DNA of 64,000 nucleotides from Lysobacter arenosi (GTDB taxonomy: Bacteria; Pseudomonadota; Gammaproteobacteria; Xanthomonadales; Xanthomonadaceae), in assembly GCF_016613475.2 (NCBI RefSeq), contig NZ_CP071517.1, positions 682,001 through 746,000 on the forward strand, given 5' to 3'. The position numbers and the translations under genes are program-made. This document shows positions 50,628-60,429 of the stretch, in pieces. Positions within the stretch are counted from its first letter, which is position 1; each line of letters begins with the position of its first letter. The notes under the pieces were generated by a model. It had not been told where the DNA came from. It did not search any database and saw only the letters and a list, made by a program, of their open reading frames with translations.

Positions 50628-51635
50628 TTATGGCCGGACCTGGTCGATCAGCAGTTCGATCGTGCCCGCGTCCTTGCCCGCCGGTTTCGCCACGGCTTCG
50701 AAGTCGCCGGCCTGCGGAGTCGCGTTGCCGCTGGTCGATACGCGTGCGAGCACTTCGACCTGGTCCATCTGCGACAGCTTCATCGTCGGCATCGGGCTGT
50801 CGCCATCGTCGAGCGTGACCTCGACCGGGAAGTTCGCGGCTGCCAGCTTCTCGACCGCGACCGGCATCGGCGGGCCGCCGGGTTGGCGTGCGATCACGAA
50901 CAGGCTGGCGTTGGCCGGCAACTTCGCGGCCAGCGCCGGCGACAGTGCGACCTTGACCTTCAGGCCCGGGCCATCGGCAGCTGCTGCCGATGCGGCGGCC
51001 GGCGGCAGCGGGGCCATGCCGGCCTCGCCGCGCGCGGCGTTGATCTGCTCACGCAGGCTATCGGCGGTGCGACCGTCGACGACGGCCAGCAATGGCTCCC
51101 ACGTGCGGGCGGCTTCCGCAGGCTGCTTGGCCTGGCGCTGGGCGATGCCGAGGAACCAGCGGGCGCGCTGGTGCATCGACTCCTGGTCCAGTGCGTGGCG
51201 CAGCATCGAGATGCCTTCGGCATCGAACTGGCGACCCGGCGCGGCGATGGCGCGCATCTCTGCGGCCTCGGCCAGCAGGTCCGGGTCGTCGGGCATCAGC
51301 TTGAGCGCGCGCATCAGCGCATCGCGCGCCTTGACCGGTTCGCCTTCGGCGACGCGGGCACGGGCGAGCAGGCGCCAGCCTTCGACCTGGTTGGGGTCGC
51401 GCTTGAGCTCGGCCTCCAGCTGGGTGATGGCGTCGTCGAGCGTCTCCGGCGCGCGCCGCTGCGCCGAATCCAGCGCGGCGGGCGTGCCGATGGCGAAGTA
51501 GGTCAGTCCGGTGGCCAGGGTCAGGCCGACAATCACGGCGATCCCTGCGATGGGACGGGTCCGCCACAACGGACGCAGCACATAGGCGAGCACCAGCACG
51601 GCCAGCACGAGGCCGGCAATCACGAAACCGACCAT
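50628..51635 (-). CDS. ccmI: Cytochrome c maturation protein CcmI (CycH-like)
   Basis: 335 residues from ATG 51635, whose first base is the last base of the ccmH stop. An N-terminal membrane segment and a second near 32-52, then TPR-like helices (about 80-200, EGWRLLARARVAEGEPVKARDALMRALKL as the first repeat) and a C-terminal beta domain. CcmI presents the apocytochrome C-terminus to the CcmFH ligase. Last gene of the ccm operon. Confidence 0.9.
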   Translation of the reverse strand: MVGFVIAGLVLAVLVLAYVLRPLWRTRPIAGIAVIVGLTLATGLTYFAIGTPAALDSAQRRAPETLDDAITQLEAELKRDPNQVEGWRLLARARVAEGEPVKARDALMRALKLMPDDPDLLAEAAEMRAIAAPGRQFDAEGISMLRHALDQESMHQRARWFLGIAQRQAKQPAEAARTWEPLLAVVDGRTADSLREQINAARGEAGMAPLPPAAASAAAADGPGLKVKVALSPALAAKLPANASLFVIARQPGGPPMPVAVEKLAAANFPVEVTLDDGDSPMPTMKLSQMDQVEVLARVSTSGNATPQAGDFEAVAKPAGKDAGTIELLIDQVRP

Positions 51636-52114
51636 TACCACTCCTGCTCTTCGTTGCTGTCGCTGGTCTTTGCTGCGGCCGGTGACTGGCGGCGCTTGCG
51701 CATCGCGCCGGCGACAACGATGCCCCCGGCCAGCAGCACCAGCGCCGGGCCGAACCACAGCAACCACGTCTTGGATTCAACCTGCGGGCGGTACAGCACG
51801 AACTCGCCGTAGCGCTCGACCAGGAACTGCTTGATCTCGCGGTTGTCCTTGCCCTGGCGCATCAGCTCCAGCACTTCGCGGCGCAGGTCGACGGCGATCT
51901 GTGCATTGGATTCGGCCAGCGACTGGTTTTGGCACATCACGCAGCGCAGCTCGGCGACGAGGTCGTGAAAGCGCTGCTCTTCGATAGGGGACTGGAACTG
52001 GAGCGGGGTGGGGTCGTTGGCGGGCTGGGCGAAAGTGGCGAAGGAGGCCACTAGCATTGCCACGGCCAGCAACATTGAATGTCCCCGCGAGCCGACACTG
52101 TTGGAGGCGTTCAT
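51635..52114 (-). CDS. ccmH: Cytochrome c maturation protein CcmH
   Basis: 159 residues: signal peptide, the CxxC in LRCVMCQNQSLAESNA that reduces apocytochrome cysteines, the helix LRREVLELMRQGKDNREIKQFLV, and a C-terminal membrane anchor (about 118-138). It acts in the periplasm with CcmF and CcmI. Its start overlaps the ccmG stop by 4 bases. Confidence 0.93.
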   Translation of the reverse strand: MNASNSVGSRGHSMLLAVAMLVASFATFAQPANDPTPLQFQSPIEEQRFHDLVAELRCVMCQNQSLAESNAQIAVDLRREVLELMRQGKDNREIKQFLVERYGEFVLYRPQVESKTWLLWFGPALVLLAGGIVVAGAMRKRRQSPAAAKTSDSNEEQEW

Positions 52115-52686
52115 CGCGAAGCCACCTTCATCTCGTCGATCTTCGGCAGCAACTCATCCCGGATCACTTCGTCCGTGAGCGGCCCGACGTACTTCCAGCG
52201 CACGATGCCCTTGCCGTCGACGAGGAAGGTTTCCGGCGCGCCATAGATGCCCCAGTCGATGGCGACCTTGCCGTCATAGTCGGCGATGACCATGAAGTAC
52301 GGGTTGCCGAACTGCTCGAGCCAGCGCATCGCGTCGGCGTGTTCGTCCTTCCAGTTGAAGCCGATCACGCGCAGGCGCTTGCTCTCGGCGAAGCGCGTCA
52401 GCACCGGATGCTCGTCGCGGCAGGCCGGGCACCAGCTGCCCCAGACGTTGAGCAGGTACGGTGCGCCGCGCAGGTCGTCGGACGTGACCATGCGACCGGG
52501 CTCATGCAGCACCGGCAGGCGGAACGCCGGCGCGGCCTTGCCGATCAGCGGCGACGGCAGTGCCTCGCGATTGGGATTGCGGCTGAGCATCACGCCGGCG
52601 AACAACAGCACACCCAGCGCGGCGACGATCAGCAAGGGCACCCAGCGCATCGACGACTTGCTCGACTGCGGCGACGGATCGCTCAT
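52111..52686 (-). CDS. ccmG: Thiol:disulfide oxidoreductase CcmG/DsbE
   Basis: 191 residues. One N-terminal membrane anchor (about 14-33), then a thioredoxin fold with active site WCPAC in GSWCPACRDEHPV and the cis-Pro region GAPETFLVDG. The acidic insertion typical of CcmG is present (WKDEHADAMRW). It keeps CcmH and apocytochrome thiols reduced. Overlaps ccmF by 4 bases. Confidence 0.94.
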   Translation of the reverse strand: MSDPSPQSSKSSMRWVPLLIVAALGVLLFAGVMLSRNPNREALPSPLIGKAAPAFRLPVLHEPGRMVTSDDLRGAPYLLNVWGSWCPACRDEHPVLTRFAESKRLRVIGFNWKDEHADAMRWLEQFGNPYFMVIADYDGKVAIDWGIYGAPETFLVDGKGIVRWKYVGPLTDEVIRDELLPKIDEMKVASR

Positions 52687-54692
52687 CGTGCTGGCTCCTG
52701 GCTGACACTGGCGACAACCGGACTGGAGACCGGGCCGGAGGCAACCGGTTCAGGGGCAACAGCGCTGGCGACCGTGGCGGTGCGGCGGAAACGCTTGTCC
52801 ATCGCCGCCACCAGGCCACCGAACATCATCAGCAGCGCGCCCGCCCAGATCCAGCGCACAAACGGCTTCACATGCACGCGCAGCGCCCACGAGCCGCCAC
52901 CGAGCGGTTCGCCCAGGGCAACGTAAAGATCACGCGTGGCACCGCCGTCGATCGCCGCTTCCGTCATGACCTGGCCGCCGCTGGCGTAGGTGCGCTTCTC
53001 CGGGTGCATCACGGTCAGCGGACGCTCGTTGGCGAACACCGTGACGGTGCCGCGGTCGGCTTCGTAGTTGGGGCCCTGCGAATGGGCAACGCCGTCGAAG
53101 CGGAAGGCATAGCGTCCCAGCTCGACGGTCTGGCCCGGTGCGACTGCCAGTTCGCGCTGCTGGCTCAGGCCTTCGACCAGCAGGGCGCCGACCAGGAACA
53201 CGGCGACGCCGGTGTGGGCCAGGATCATGCCGAGCATCTCGGCGGTGAATCGCGAACCGCTGCTCTGGCTGCGCAGGCGCGCGACTACGAAGCGGACCGT
53301 GCCGAACAGCACCCATGCCGCGCCCAGCACGCCGACGGCGACCTTCCACGGACCCTGCGGGGCGAAGAAGTAGGCAAGCACGCCCATTACCAGCGCCAGT
53401 GCGGCCCACGGCAGCAGCATCGCCAGCGGCTTGGATACCTGCTCACGCTGCCAGCGGGTGATCGGGCCGAACGGCAGCAGTGCCACCAGCGGCGACATCA
53501 GCAGCACGAACATCAGGGCGAAGTAGGGCGGGCCGACCGAAATCTTGCCCAGCTCCAGCGCGTCGGCCAGCAGCGGGTACAGCGTGCCGAGCAGGACCAT
53601 CGCACAGGCGGTGGACAGCAACAGGTTGTTGGCCAGCAGCAGCGTCTCGCGCGAACTGATGTCGAACGGCTTGCCGCCATCCTCGGCCGACGGTGCCCGC
53701 AATGCGTACAGCAGCAGCGAGCCGCCGATGACGATGCCGAGGAAAATCAGGATGAACAAGCCACGCGCCGGATCGGCCGCGAATGCATGCACGCTGGTCA
53801 GCACGCCCGAGCGGACCAGGAACGTGCCCAGCAGCGACAGCGAGAACGTCGCGATCGCCAGCAGCAGCGTCCAGCCGCGGAAGCTTCCGCGCTTCTCCGT
53901 CACCGCCTGCGAGTGCAGCAGCGCCGCACCGGCCAGCCACGGCATGAAGCTGGCGTTCTCGACCGGATCCCAGAACCACCAGCCGCCCCAGCCGAGCTCG
54001 TAGTAAGCCCACCACGAACCCAGCGCGATGCCGAAGGTCAGGAACGCCCAGGCGACATTGGTCCACGGCCGCGTCCAGCGCAGCCAGCGCGCATCGATGC
54101 GGCCGTCGAGCAGTGCCGCGATCGCGAACGCGAACGGCACGGCGAAACCCACGTAGCCGACGTACAGCATCGGCGGGTGGATGATCATGCCCGGGTCCTG
54201 CAGCAGCGGGTTGAGGTCGCGGCCTTCGGCGGCGGCCGGCAACAGTCGCTGGAACGGATTGCTGGTGAAGATCAGGAATGCGAGGAAACCGGTGCTGACC
54301 AGACCCATCACGCCGAGCACGCGGGAGATGACTTCCTGCGGCAGGCGCTGCGAGAAGCGCGCGACCGCGCCGGTCCACAGCGCCAGGATCAGTGCCCACA
54401 GCAGCAGCGAACCTTCGTGCGCGCCCCACACCGCGGTGTAGCGGTACATCAGCGGCAGCAGCGAGTTGCTGTTCTCGGCGACGTAGCGCAGCGAGAAGTC
54501 CTGGGTGACGAAGCCGTGGCTGAGGATCACGAACGCGAAGGCGACCAGCGCCAGTTGCGCGTACGCGGCCGGGCGCGCCACCGCCATCCAGCCGCCGATG
54601 CCGCGCTGTGCGCCGGCCAGCGGCAATGCCGCCTGCAGCAGCGACACCAGCAGGGCGAGGATCAGGGTGACCTGGCCGATTTCACCGAGCAT
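52683..54692 (-). CDS. ccmF: Haem lyase subunit CcmF
   Basis: 669 residues with about 15 membrane segments. The WWD haem-handling motif is in GWGGWWFWDPVENASFMPW (about 230), and periplasmic loop histidines follow. CcmF receives haem from holo-CcmE and attaches it to apocytochrome c. It follows ccmE by 42 bases. Confidence 0.95.
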   Translation of the reverse strand: MLGEIGQVTLILALLVSLLQAALPLAGAQRGIGGWMAVARPAAYAQLALVAFAFVILSHGFVTQDFSLRYVAENSNSLLPLMYRYTAVWGAHEGSLLLWALILALWTGAVARFSQRLPQEVISRVLGVMGLVSTGFLAFLIFTSNPFQRLLPAAAEGRDLNPLLQDPGMIIHPPMLYVGYVGFAVPFAFAIAALLDGRIDARWLRWTRPWTNVAWAFLTFGIALGSWWAYYELGWGGWWFWDPVENASFMPWLAGAALLHSQAVTEKRGSFRGWTLLLAIATFSLSLLGTFLVRSGVLTSVHAFAADPARGLFILIFLGIVIGGSLLLYALRAPSAEDGGKPFDISSRETLLLANNLLLSTACAMVLLGTLYPLLADALELGKISVGPPYFALMFVLLMSPLVALLPFGPITRWQREQVSKPLAMLLPWAALALVMGVLAYFFAPQGPWKVAVGVLGAAWVLFGTVRFVVARLRSQSSGSRFTAEMLGMILAHTGVAVFLVGALLVEGLSQQRELAVAPGQTVELGRYAFRFDGVAHSQGPNYEADRGTVTVFANERPLTVMHPEKRTYASGGQVMTEAAIDGGATRDLYVALGEPLGGGSWALRVHVKPFVRWIWAGALLMMFGGLVAAMDKRFRRTATVASAVAPEPVASGPVSSPVVASVSQEPAR

Positions 54693-54734
54693 GGTTCACC
54701 TTCCGGCAGATGCGGGTACGCGGGGGGTGATGCT

Positions 54735-55199
54735 TCATTGCGCCGAACCTGCCGCCGGAGCCGGCACGTCGTGCTTCTTGTGCGCCATGCCCATCTTGTC
54801 GGCGACTTCCTTGGGCATGTAGGTCTCGTCGTGCTTGGCGAGGATTTCCTCGGCGACGAAGGTGTCGCCGCGCATGCGGCCGGTGGCGACCACCGCCTGC
54901 TTCTCGCGGAACAGGTCGGGCAGGATGCCGGTATAGACCACCGGCATCAGCGCGTCGCCGTCGCTGACCTTGAAGTGCGCTTCCAGCGAACCCGGTGCGC
55001 GGGTGAAGGAATCGGCCGCGACCATGCCGCCGAGACGGAAGCGGGCGTGACCGCCTGCTTCGCCGCGAAGCACTTCGCTGGGCGTGTACAGGTAGGCGAT
55101 GTTGCGTTGCAGGGCCATGGCCACCAGCGATGCGGCGATGCCGGCGGCCACGACCAGGGCGATGACCCACAGCAGGCGGCGGCGACGTACAGGATTCAT
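54735..55199 (-). CDS. ccmE: Haem chaperone CcmE
   Basis: 154 residues from ATG 55199; a GTG two codons earlier (55205) is also possible. One membrane anchor (about 9-30), an OB-fold domain and the haem-binding His123 in [10 protein letters not shown]. It carries haem covalently from CcmABCD to CcmF in the periplasm. Confidence 0.94.
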   Translation of the reverse strand: MNPVRRRRLLWVIALVVAAGIAASLVAMALQRNIAYLYTPSEVLRGEAGGHARFRLGGMVAADSFTRAPGSLEAHFKVSDGDALMPVVYTGILPDLFREKQAVVATGRMRGDTFVAEEILAKHDETYMPKEVADKMGMAHKKHDVPAPAAGSAQ

Positions 55200-55209
55200 T
55201 GGCACGCTC

Positions 55210-55386
55210 TCATCTGATCAATTCATTTGCGGCCGCGCCCTTGCCAGGGCGAGCGGCTTCGCGTTCGGCGCGCAGGCGCGCGCCACGCAGTTCGCGGCGG
55301 ATCTGCAGATGGGTGGCGACGAAGTCCCAGCCCAGCACGATCACGAACACCGCGTAGGCGGCAATCACGTAGTTCAGGTAGCTCAT
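55210..55386 (-). CDS. ccmD: Haem exporter protein CcmD
   Basis: 58 residues from ATG 55386 ([21 protein letters not shown]). One membrane helix, then a charged cytoplasmic tail [17 protein letters not shown] typical of CcmD. It helps release holo-CcmE from the CcmABC complex. The start overlaps the ccmC stop as ATGA; the upstream extension is rejected. Confidence 0.88.
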   Translation of the reverse strand: MSYLNYVIAAYAVFVIVLGWDFVATHLQIRRELRGARLRAEREAARPGKGAAANELIR

Positions 55387-56135
55387 TGCGCGTTCCCCCG
55401 CGCCAGCGCGGCGACCCAGCCCTTGCCGCTCTCGCGACGCAGGTTGTCGGCGCGCGCACGCGTCAGCAGCGCACCGATGAACCACAGCTTGGTGCCGACG
55501 ATCATCCAGACCAGCGGCGGGATCATGCTCGAATCCATGCTCGACTCACCGAGCAGGCGGATGGTCTGGCCCTGGTGCAGCGAGTTCCACCACACAACCG
55601 AGTAGCGGATCACCGGCAGCAGCACCACGCCGACGATCGCCAGCAGGCCGGCGGCGCGCGCGGCGGCGCGGCGGTCGTCGATCGCGTTGTACAGGCCGAT
55701 CACGCCCAGATACAGGAACAGCAGGATCAGCTCGGTGGTCAGGCGCGGGTCCCAGTCCCACCACGTGCCCCACATCGGCTTGCCCCAGATCGAGCCGGTC
55801 AGCAGCGTGATCAGGGTGAAGGCAGCGCCGATCGGCGCGCAGGCCATTGCCAGGATCTCGCACAACTTGATGCGCCAGATCAGCGCGATCGCCGCGTAGA
55901 TGGCCATCAGCGCGAATACCGCCATGCTCATCCAGGCGCTGGGCACGTGGATGTAGAGGATGCGGAAGCTGTCGCCCTGCTGGTAATCGGCCGGCACCTG
56001 GAACAGGGCGCCGTACAGGCCCCAGGCCATCACCAGCAGGCCCAGGCCGTAGCCCCACGGGGCCCAGCGCGCGGCGAAGCGGTCGAAGTAGGGCGGTGAA
56101 CCGAGTTTGTGGAACCAGCGGATGATCGGATTCAT
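55383..56135 (-). CDS. ccmC: Haem exporter subunit CcmC
   Basis: 250 residues with six membrane segments. WWD-type motif WGTWWDWDPRLT near 125, flanked by the two conserved His regions (RILYIHVPSAW and WWNSLHQGQ). It loads haem onto CcmE. A 160-base gap separates it from ccmB with no gene that I can see in it. Confidence 0.94.
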   Translation of the reverse strand: MNPIIRWFHKLGSPPYFDRFAARWAPWGYGLGLLVMAWGLYGALFQVPADYQQGDSFRILYIHVPSAWMSMAVFALMAIYAAIALIWRIKLCEILAMACAPIGAAFTLITLLTGSIWGKPMWGTWWDWDPRLTTELILLFLYLGVIGLYNAIDDRRAAARAAGLLAIVGVVLLPVIRYSVVWWNSLHQGQTIRLLGESSMDSSMIPPLVWMIVGTKLWFIGALLTRARADNLRRESGKGWVAALARGNAQ

Positions 56136-56295
56136 CGTTCTCTCGGCCTGTTCGGGCCTGCGTGCTTCTGACTGCGTCCGTCCTGGCTGCGTCCGTGCCC
56201 GAGCTCCAGTTGGCGTGACTCGGCGGTTGCGGCGGACATTAGTGGATGGGGCCGGGGCGGCATTTGATCGGACTCAAGCGGCAGGCATCAGCAAG

Positions 56296-56988
56296 CTAGC
56301 TGAGCGCAATACGGATCGCGGCGGCGGCGGCCAGCGGTGCCAGCACCAGCGAAACCACCAGTCCGGCGCCCAGCAACAACAGCGCGCCAGTGGGATCGAG
56401 ATGCTGCGCGGCGGCGGCCACGCTGCCCGCGCCGAACACCAGCACGGGCACGTAAAGCGGCAGTGCCAACAACGCGACAAGTATACCGGAGCGCCGCATT
56501 CCGACCGTCAGCGCAGCCACGACCGCGCCGAGCAGGCTCAGCAGCGGCGTGCCCAGCGCCAGCGATGCCAGCAGCACCGGCAGCTGTTCGCGTGGCAGGT
56601 ACAGCAGCTCGGCCAGGAACGGGGTCGCGATCAGCAGCGGCAGCGCGCTGGTGGCCCAGTGCATGAAGGTGCGCACCGCCACCAGCCAGGCCAGTGGCAC
56701 CGGGGCGAGCATCCATTGCTCCAGCGAACCGTCCTCGGCGTCGCCGCGGAACAGGGTGTCGAGCGCGAGCAGTCCGGCCAGCAGCACCGCCAGCCACAGC
56801 ACCGCACCGGCGACCTTGGACAGTGCCTGCTTCTCGCCGCCCAGGCCGAGCGCGAACAGCACCACGACCAGCAGCGCGAACAGCGCCGGTTGCAGCGCGT
56901 CGCCGCGACGGCGCCAGAGCAGGCGCATGTCGCGCACAAGCAGGGCGCGGGCGGCGCCAGCGAGGGTGGCGGTCTGGGTGGCGCTCAT
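56296..56988 (-). CDS. ccmB: Haem exporter membrane subunit CcmB
   Basis: 230 residues, six membrane segments, N-terminal [20 protein letters not shown] and [17 protein letters not shown], both typical of CcmB. It forms the ABC complex with CcmA that releases holo-CcmE. Start overlaps the ccmA stop by 4 bases. Confidence 0.92.
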   Translation of the reverse strand: MSATQTATLAGAARALLVRDMRLLWRRRGDALQPALFALLVVVLFALGLGGEKQALSKVAGAVLWLAVLLAGLLALDTLFRGDAEDGSLEQWMLAPVPLAWLVAVRTFMHWATSALPLLIATPFLAELLYLPREQLPVLLASLALGTPLLSLLGAVVAALTVGMRRSGILVALLALPLYVPVLVFGAGSVAAAAQHLDPTGALLLLGAGLVVSLVLAPLAAAAAIRIALS

Positions 56989-57635
56989 TGCGTGCCCCCC
57001 TTGGCCATCACCAGCATCCGCGTCCGCACTGGCGGCGCGGCGTAGGCGCCGTGGGTGGTGACCAGGGCGGCCCCGCCTTCGCGCAGGTGCGCCTGGACCA
57101 TGCGATTGACCAGCTCGATGCCTTCCAGGTCAAGGTTGGCGTAGGGCTCGTCGAGCAACCAAAGCGGCGCCGGCGACATCCACAGGCGCGCCAGGGTCAG
57201 GCGCTTTTTCTGCCCGGCCGAGAGCTGGCGGGCGAGGGTGTCCTCGTACCCGGCCAGGCCGACGATCGCCAGCGCGTTGCCAGGCAACTGCGCGCGCCGG
57301 CGGCCGTGCAGGCCGCAGAGGAAGTCGAGGTTCTCGATCGCGGTCAGGTCCGCCTTCAAGCCGGGCAGGTGGCTGAGGTAGGCGATGGCGCGGGCGCGGC
57401 GGGCGGTGCCGGCGGGCTGGCCGTCGAGATCGATGTCGCCCTCGTCGGCCCGCAACAACCCGGCCAGCACCCGCAGCAGGGTGGTCTTGCCGGCGCCATT
57501 GTCGCCCTGGACCAGCAGCGCCTCGCCGGCATCGACACTGAAGTCGAGCGGGCCGAACACGGGCTCGTCGTTGCGCGCAAAGCGTAAACCGCGGGCTGCG
57601 AGCAGCGGCGGGGCAGGTCGGTCGTCTGGCGTCAT
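56985..57635 (-). CDS. ccmA: Haem exporter ATPase CcmA
   Basis: 216 residues. Walker [12 protein letters not shown] (about 45), signature [15 protein letters not shown] (about 138), Walker [13 protein letters not shown]. It energises release of haem-loaded CcmE. First gene of the complete operon ccmABCDEFGHI, all on the minus strand. Confidence 0.93.
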   Translation of the reverse strand: MTPDDRPAPPLLAARGLRFARNDEPVFGPLDFSVDAGEALLVQGDNGAGKTTLLRVLAGLLRADEGDIDLDGQPAGTARRARAIAYLSHLPGLKADLTAIENLDFLCGLHGRRRAQLPGNALAIVGLAGYEDTLARQLSAGQKKRLTLARLWMSPAPLWLLDEPYANLDLEGIELVNRMVQAHLREGGAALVTTHGAYAAPPVRTRMLVMAKGGTQ

Positions 57636-57780
57636 CGGCTGGAGGGCTGCGGCCCGGTGGCCGCGTAGCCCCCAGTTTATGCGAGTAGCCGGGGAACGGG
57701 CTTGTCCAGGCGTGTCGCGCCCTGATGGCGGCCCCCCGGGGCGGCCCGGAAAATCCCGTCAGAACTGGCTCGGATGGCAG

Positions 57781-58263
57781 TCAGCCCGCGACCCAGTCGG
57801 TGTGTTCCACCGCCGGAACGGTCGGTATGGCGGACGGGCGGGGCATCAGCATCCGCAGCCGGACCGGTTCGCCGGGGTGCCAGGCCAGGACGGCGGCCTG
57901 GCCAAATTCGATCGCCAGCCGCAGCAGGTCGGTCTCCTCGATGCCGGCCAGCAGCCAGCCCGGTTCGCGCCACTGGCCGCTCGGGTCCTGTGCCCAGGCC
58001 GCGTGGCGGGTCGCGCCGACGGCGTCGAGCTGGGCCACCAGCAAGGCATCGGCGGCCTGGTTGGCCGAGTCCGAACGCGGCTGCGAGGCCGGGTTCCAGG
58101 CGGTGATGAAGGCATAGCGCGACGCCGGCCAGTAGGCTTCCAGGTCGCTCGCCGGCAGGCCGACCCGAAGCGGCAGGGCATCGCCGTCGAGCACGACCAC
58201 GTACTCCGCGGCGGCATAGGCGGTGGCCAGTTCGACGGCATTGACGATCTGCAGCTCGCGCAT
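57781..58263 (-). CDS. DUF3293-family protein
   Basis: 160 residues from ATG 58263. Family segments: LATAYAAAEYVVVL, then RYAFITAWNPASQPRS, and EPGWLLAGIEETDLLRLAIEFGQAAVLAW. Soluble, function unknown. It lies in front of ccmA on the same strand, 145 bases away. Confidence 0.85.
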   Translation of the reverse strand: MRELQIVNAVELATAYAAAEYVVVLDGDALPLRVGLPASDLEAYWPASRYAFITAWNPASQPRSDSANQAADALLVAQLDAVGATRHAAWAQDPSGQWREPGWLLAGIEETDLLRLAIEFGQAAVLAWHPGEPVRLRMLMPRPSAIPTVPAVEHTDWVAG

Positions 58264-58369
58264 GGCGCGGAGTGTGATTGCGACCGTGCGGCAGTGCAAT
58301 CGTGCCCTTCAAGCCCGCCCGTCAAGCGCCGGCCGTCAAGTGCGCTCATACGATGGGGTGATGACCACT

Positions 58370-58394
58370 CGTCATGACACCCCGTCATGACACC
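58370..58394. repeat. Tandem GTCATGAC palindromes
   Basis: CGTCATGACACC occurs twice with period 13 (58370 and 58383). The core GTCATGAC is its own reverse complement. The pair lies 63 bases before the methionine aminotransferase start, so it could be a regulator site; this is untested. Confidence 0.45.
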
Positions 58395-58456
58395 GTGGCG
58401 CGCGCATCCTTACACTTGTCCGCCTCGACGGCCCCGGCCTCCAAGTACCCCTTGAG

Positions 58457-59605
58457 ATGACCCTGCAAACCAAACTGCCCAAGGTCGGCACCACCATTTT
58501 CACCGTGATGTCGCAGCTCGCGGTTGAGCACAAGGCCGTGAACCTCGGCCAGGGCTTCCCCGACTTCGCCGTGCCCGATCGCCTGATCCAGGCGCTGGAC
58601 CGCGCCATGCGCGATGGCCACAACCAGTACGCGCCGATGACCGGCATCCCGGCGCTGCGCCAGGCGATCGCGGCCAAGACCGAGCGCTGCTACGGCTACC
58701 GCCCCGATGCCGACGCCGAGGTCACCGTGGCCTCGGGCGCCAGCGAGGCGATCTTCGATGCGATCGCCGCCGTGGTCCGGCCGGGCGATGAAGTGATCGT
58801 GCTCGACCCCTGCTACGACTGCTACGAGCCGGCGATCGACCTGGCCGGCGGCCGCGCGGTGCACGTGCCGCTCGACCCGGCGACCTTCGCTCCGGACTGG
58901 AGCCTGGTGCGCGCCGCGATTACTCAGAAGACGCGGCTGCTGATGGTCAACTCGCCGCACAACCCGTCCGGCGCGATGTTCGACGCCGACGACATCGAGC
59001 AGCTGACCGCGTTGCTGCGCGGCACCGACATCCTGCTGCTGTCGGACGAGGTCTATGAACACATCGTGTTCGATGGCCGCATCCACGAGTCGGTGCTGCG
59101 TCATCCGGAGCTGCGCGAACGCGCCTTCGTCGTGTCGAGCTTCGGCAAGACCTACCACTGCACCGGCTGGAAGGTCGGCTACTGCATCGCGCCGCCGGCG
59201 CTGTCGGCCGAGTTGCGCAAGGTGCACCAGTACAACACCTTCTGCACGTTCGCCCCGGCGCAGTGGGCGTTCGCCGAAATGATCGAAGCCGAGCCCGAGC
59301 ACTACGAGCAGCTCGGCGCGTTCTACCAGGCCAAGCGCGACCGTTTCCGCGAGCAGCTGCTGACCACGCGCCTGAAGCCGTTGCCGGTGCCGGGCGGGTA
59401 CTTCCAGCTGGTCGACTATTCGGCGGTGAGCGACCTTGACGATGCCGCGTTCTGCCGCTGGCTGACGATCGAGAAGGGCGTCGCCGCGATCCCGCTTTCG
59501 CCGTTCTACGAAACGCCTCCGCAGGGACAGCGCCTGGCGCGCCTGTGCTTCGCCAAGAACGAGGCAACACTGGACGCCGCCATCGAGAGGCTGCAGAAGC
59601 TATGA
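58457..59605 (+). CDS. Methionine/aromatic aminotransferase, PLP-dependent (YbdL-like)
   Basis: 382 residues of class I/II aminotransferase. LGQGFPDFAVPD near residue 31, the PLP-contact Asn in NSPHNPSGAMF, Asp/Tyr in SDEVYEHIVF, the Schiff-base lysine in SSFGKTYHCTGWKVGY and the C-terminal Arg in LARLCFAK. The HCTGWK form is typical of YbdL-type methionine aminotransferases, also called glutamine transaminase K-like. It overlaps the omega-amidase gene by 4 bases; together they would form the transaminase-omega-amidase path that removes the 2-oxo-glutaramate product. Confidence 0.92.
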   Translation: MTLQTKLPKVGTTIFTVMSQLAVEHKAVNLGQGFPDFAVPDRLIQALDRAMRDGHNQYAPMTGIPALRQAIAAKTERCYGYRPDADAEVTVASGASEAIFDAIAAVVRPGDEVIVLDPCYDCYEPAIDLAGGRAVHVPLDPATFAPDWSLVRAAITQKTRLLMVNSPHNPSGAMFDADDIEQLTALLRGTDILLLSDEVYEHIVFDGRIHESVLRHPELRERAFVVSSFGKTYHCTGWKVGYCIAPPALSAELRKVHQYNTFCTFAPAQWAFAEMIEAEPEHYEQLGAFYQAKRDRFREQLLTTRLKPLPVPGGYFQLVDYSAVSDLDDAAFCRWLTIEKGVAAIPLSPFYETPPQGQRLARLCFAKNEATLDAAIERLQKL

Positions 59606-60429
59606 CGTCCGACACCGTTCCTTCAGCGCCGATGACCAACCTGCGCGTCTCGCTGGTCCAGGGCGAGACCCGCTGGCACGATCCGGCCGGCAACCGCGAG
59701 TACTACGGCCGCCTGATCGCGCCGCTGCACGGCACGACCGACCTGGTGATCCTGCCGGAGACCTTCACCAGCGGCTTCTCCAACGATGCGATCGGCAACG
59801 CCGAAGGCATGGACGGCCCGACCGTGGCCTGGATCGGCGAACAGGCGCGCAAGCTCGACGCGGCGGTGATGGGCAGCGTGCAGCTGCGCACCGACGAGGG
59901 CGTCTTCAATCGTCTGCTGTTTGCCACCCCCGACGGTGCACTGCACACCTACGACAAGCGTCATCTGTTCCGCTATGCCCGCGAGCACGAGCGTTATGCC
60001 GCCGGTCGCGACAGGCTGGTGCTGGAGTGGCGCGGCTGGCGGATCTGTCCGCTGGTCTGCTACGACCTGCGCTTCCCGGTGTTCTCGCGCAACCGTTTCG
60101 ACGTCGAGCGTCCAGGCCAGCTCGACTACGACCTGCTGGTCTTCGTCGCCAACTGGCCGTCGGCGCGCAGCTACCCGTGGAAGACGCTGCTGCGTGCGCG
60201 CGCGATCGAGAACCTGAGCTTCGTCGCCGCGGTCAATCGCGTCGGCACCGACGGCAACGGCCTGCACTACGCCGGCGACAGCGCGGTGATCGACTTCGTC
60301 GGTCACCCCGTCAGCGAATGCGCCGACGAGGAAGTCGTGGTCACCACGACTTTGCTCGCCGCTGAACTTTCGGCACACCGGGAGCGCTTCCCGGCCATGC
60401 TCGACGGCGATGCCTTCGAGCTGAGATAA
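59602..60429 (+). CDS. Omega-amidase (YafV-like nitrilase-superfamily protein)
   Basis: 275 residues from ATG 59602. The nitrilase triad is visible: Glu in LPETFTSGF, Lys in YDKRHLF, Cys in LVCYDLRFP, with a further conserved NRVGTDGNG. YafV-like enzymes hydrolyse 2-oxoglutaramate and 2-oxosuccinamate. Coupling to the transaminase gene supports this assignment. Confidence 0.92.
   Translation: MTSDTVPSAPMTNLRVSLVQGETRWHDPAGNREYYGRLIAPLHGTTDLVILPETFTSGFSNDAIGNAEGMDGPTVAWIGEQARKLDAAVMGSVQLRTDEGVFNRLLFATPDGALHTYDKRHLFRYAREHERYAAGRDRLVLEWRGWRICPLVCYDLRFPVFSRNRFDVERPGQLDYDLLVFVANWPSARSYPWKTLLRARAIENLSFVAAVNRVGTDGNGLHYAGDSAVIDFVGHPVSECADEEVVVTTTLLAAELSAHRERFPAMLDGDAFELR

Noticed and set aside
52872..55217. 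781-codon open frame on the plus strand
   Set aside because: Antisense to ccmF and ccmE, which are certain.
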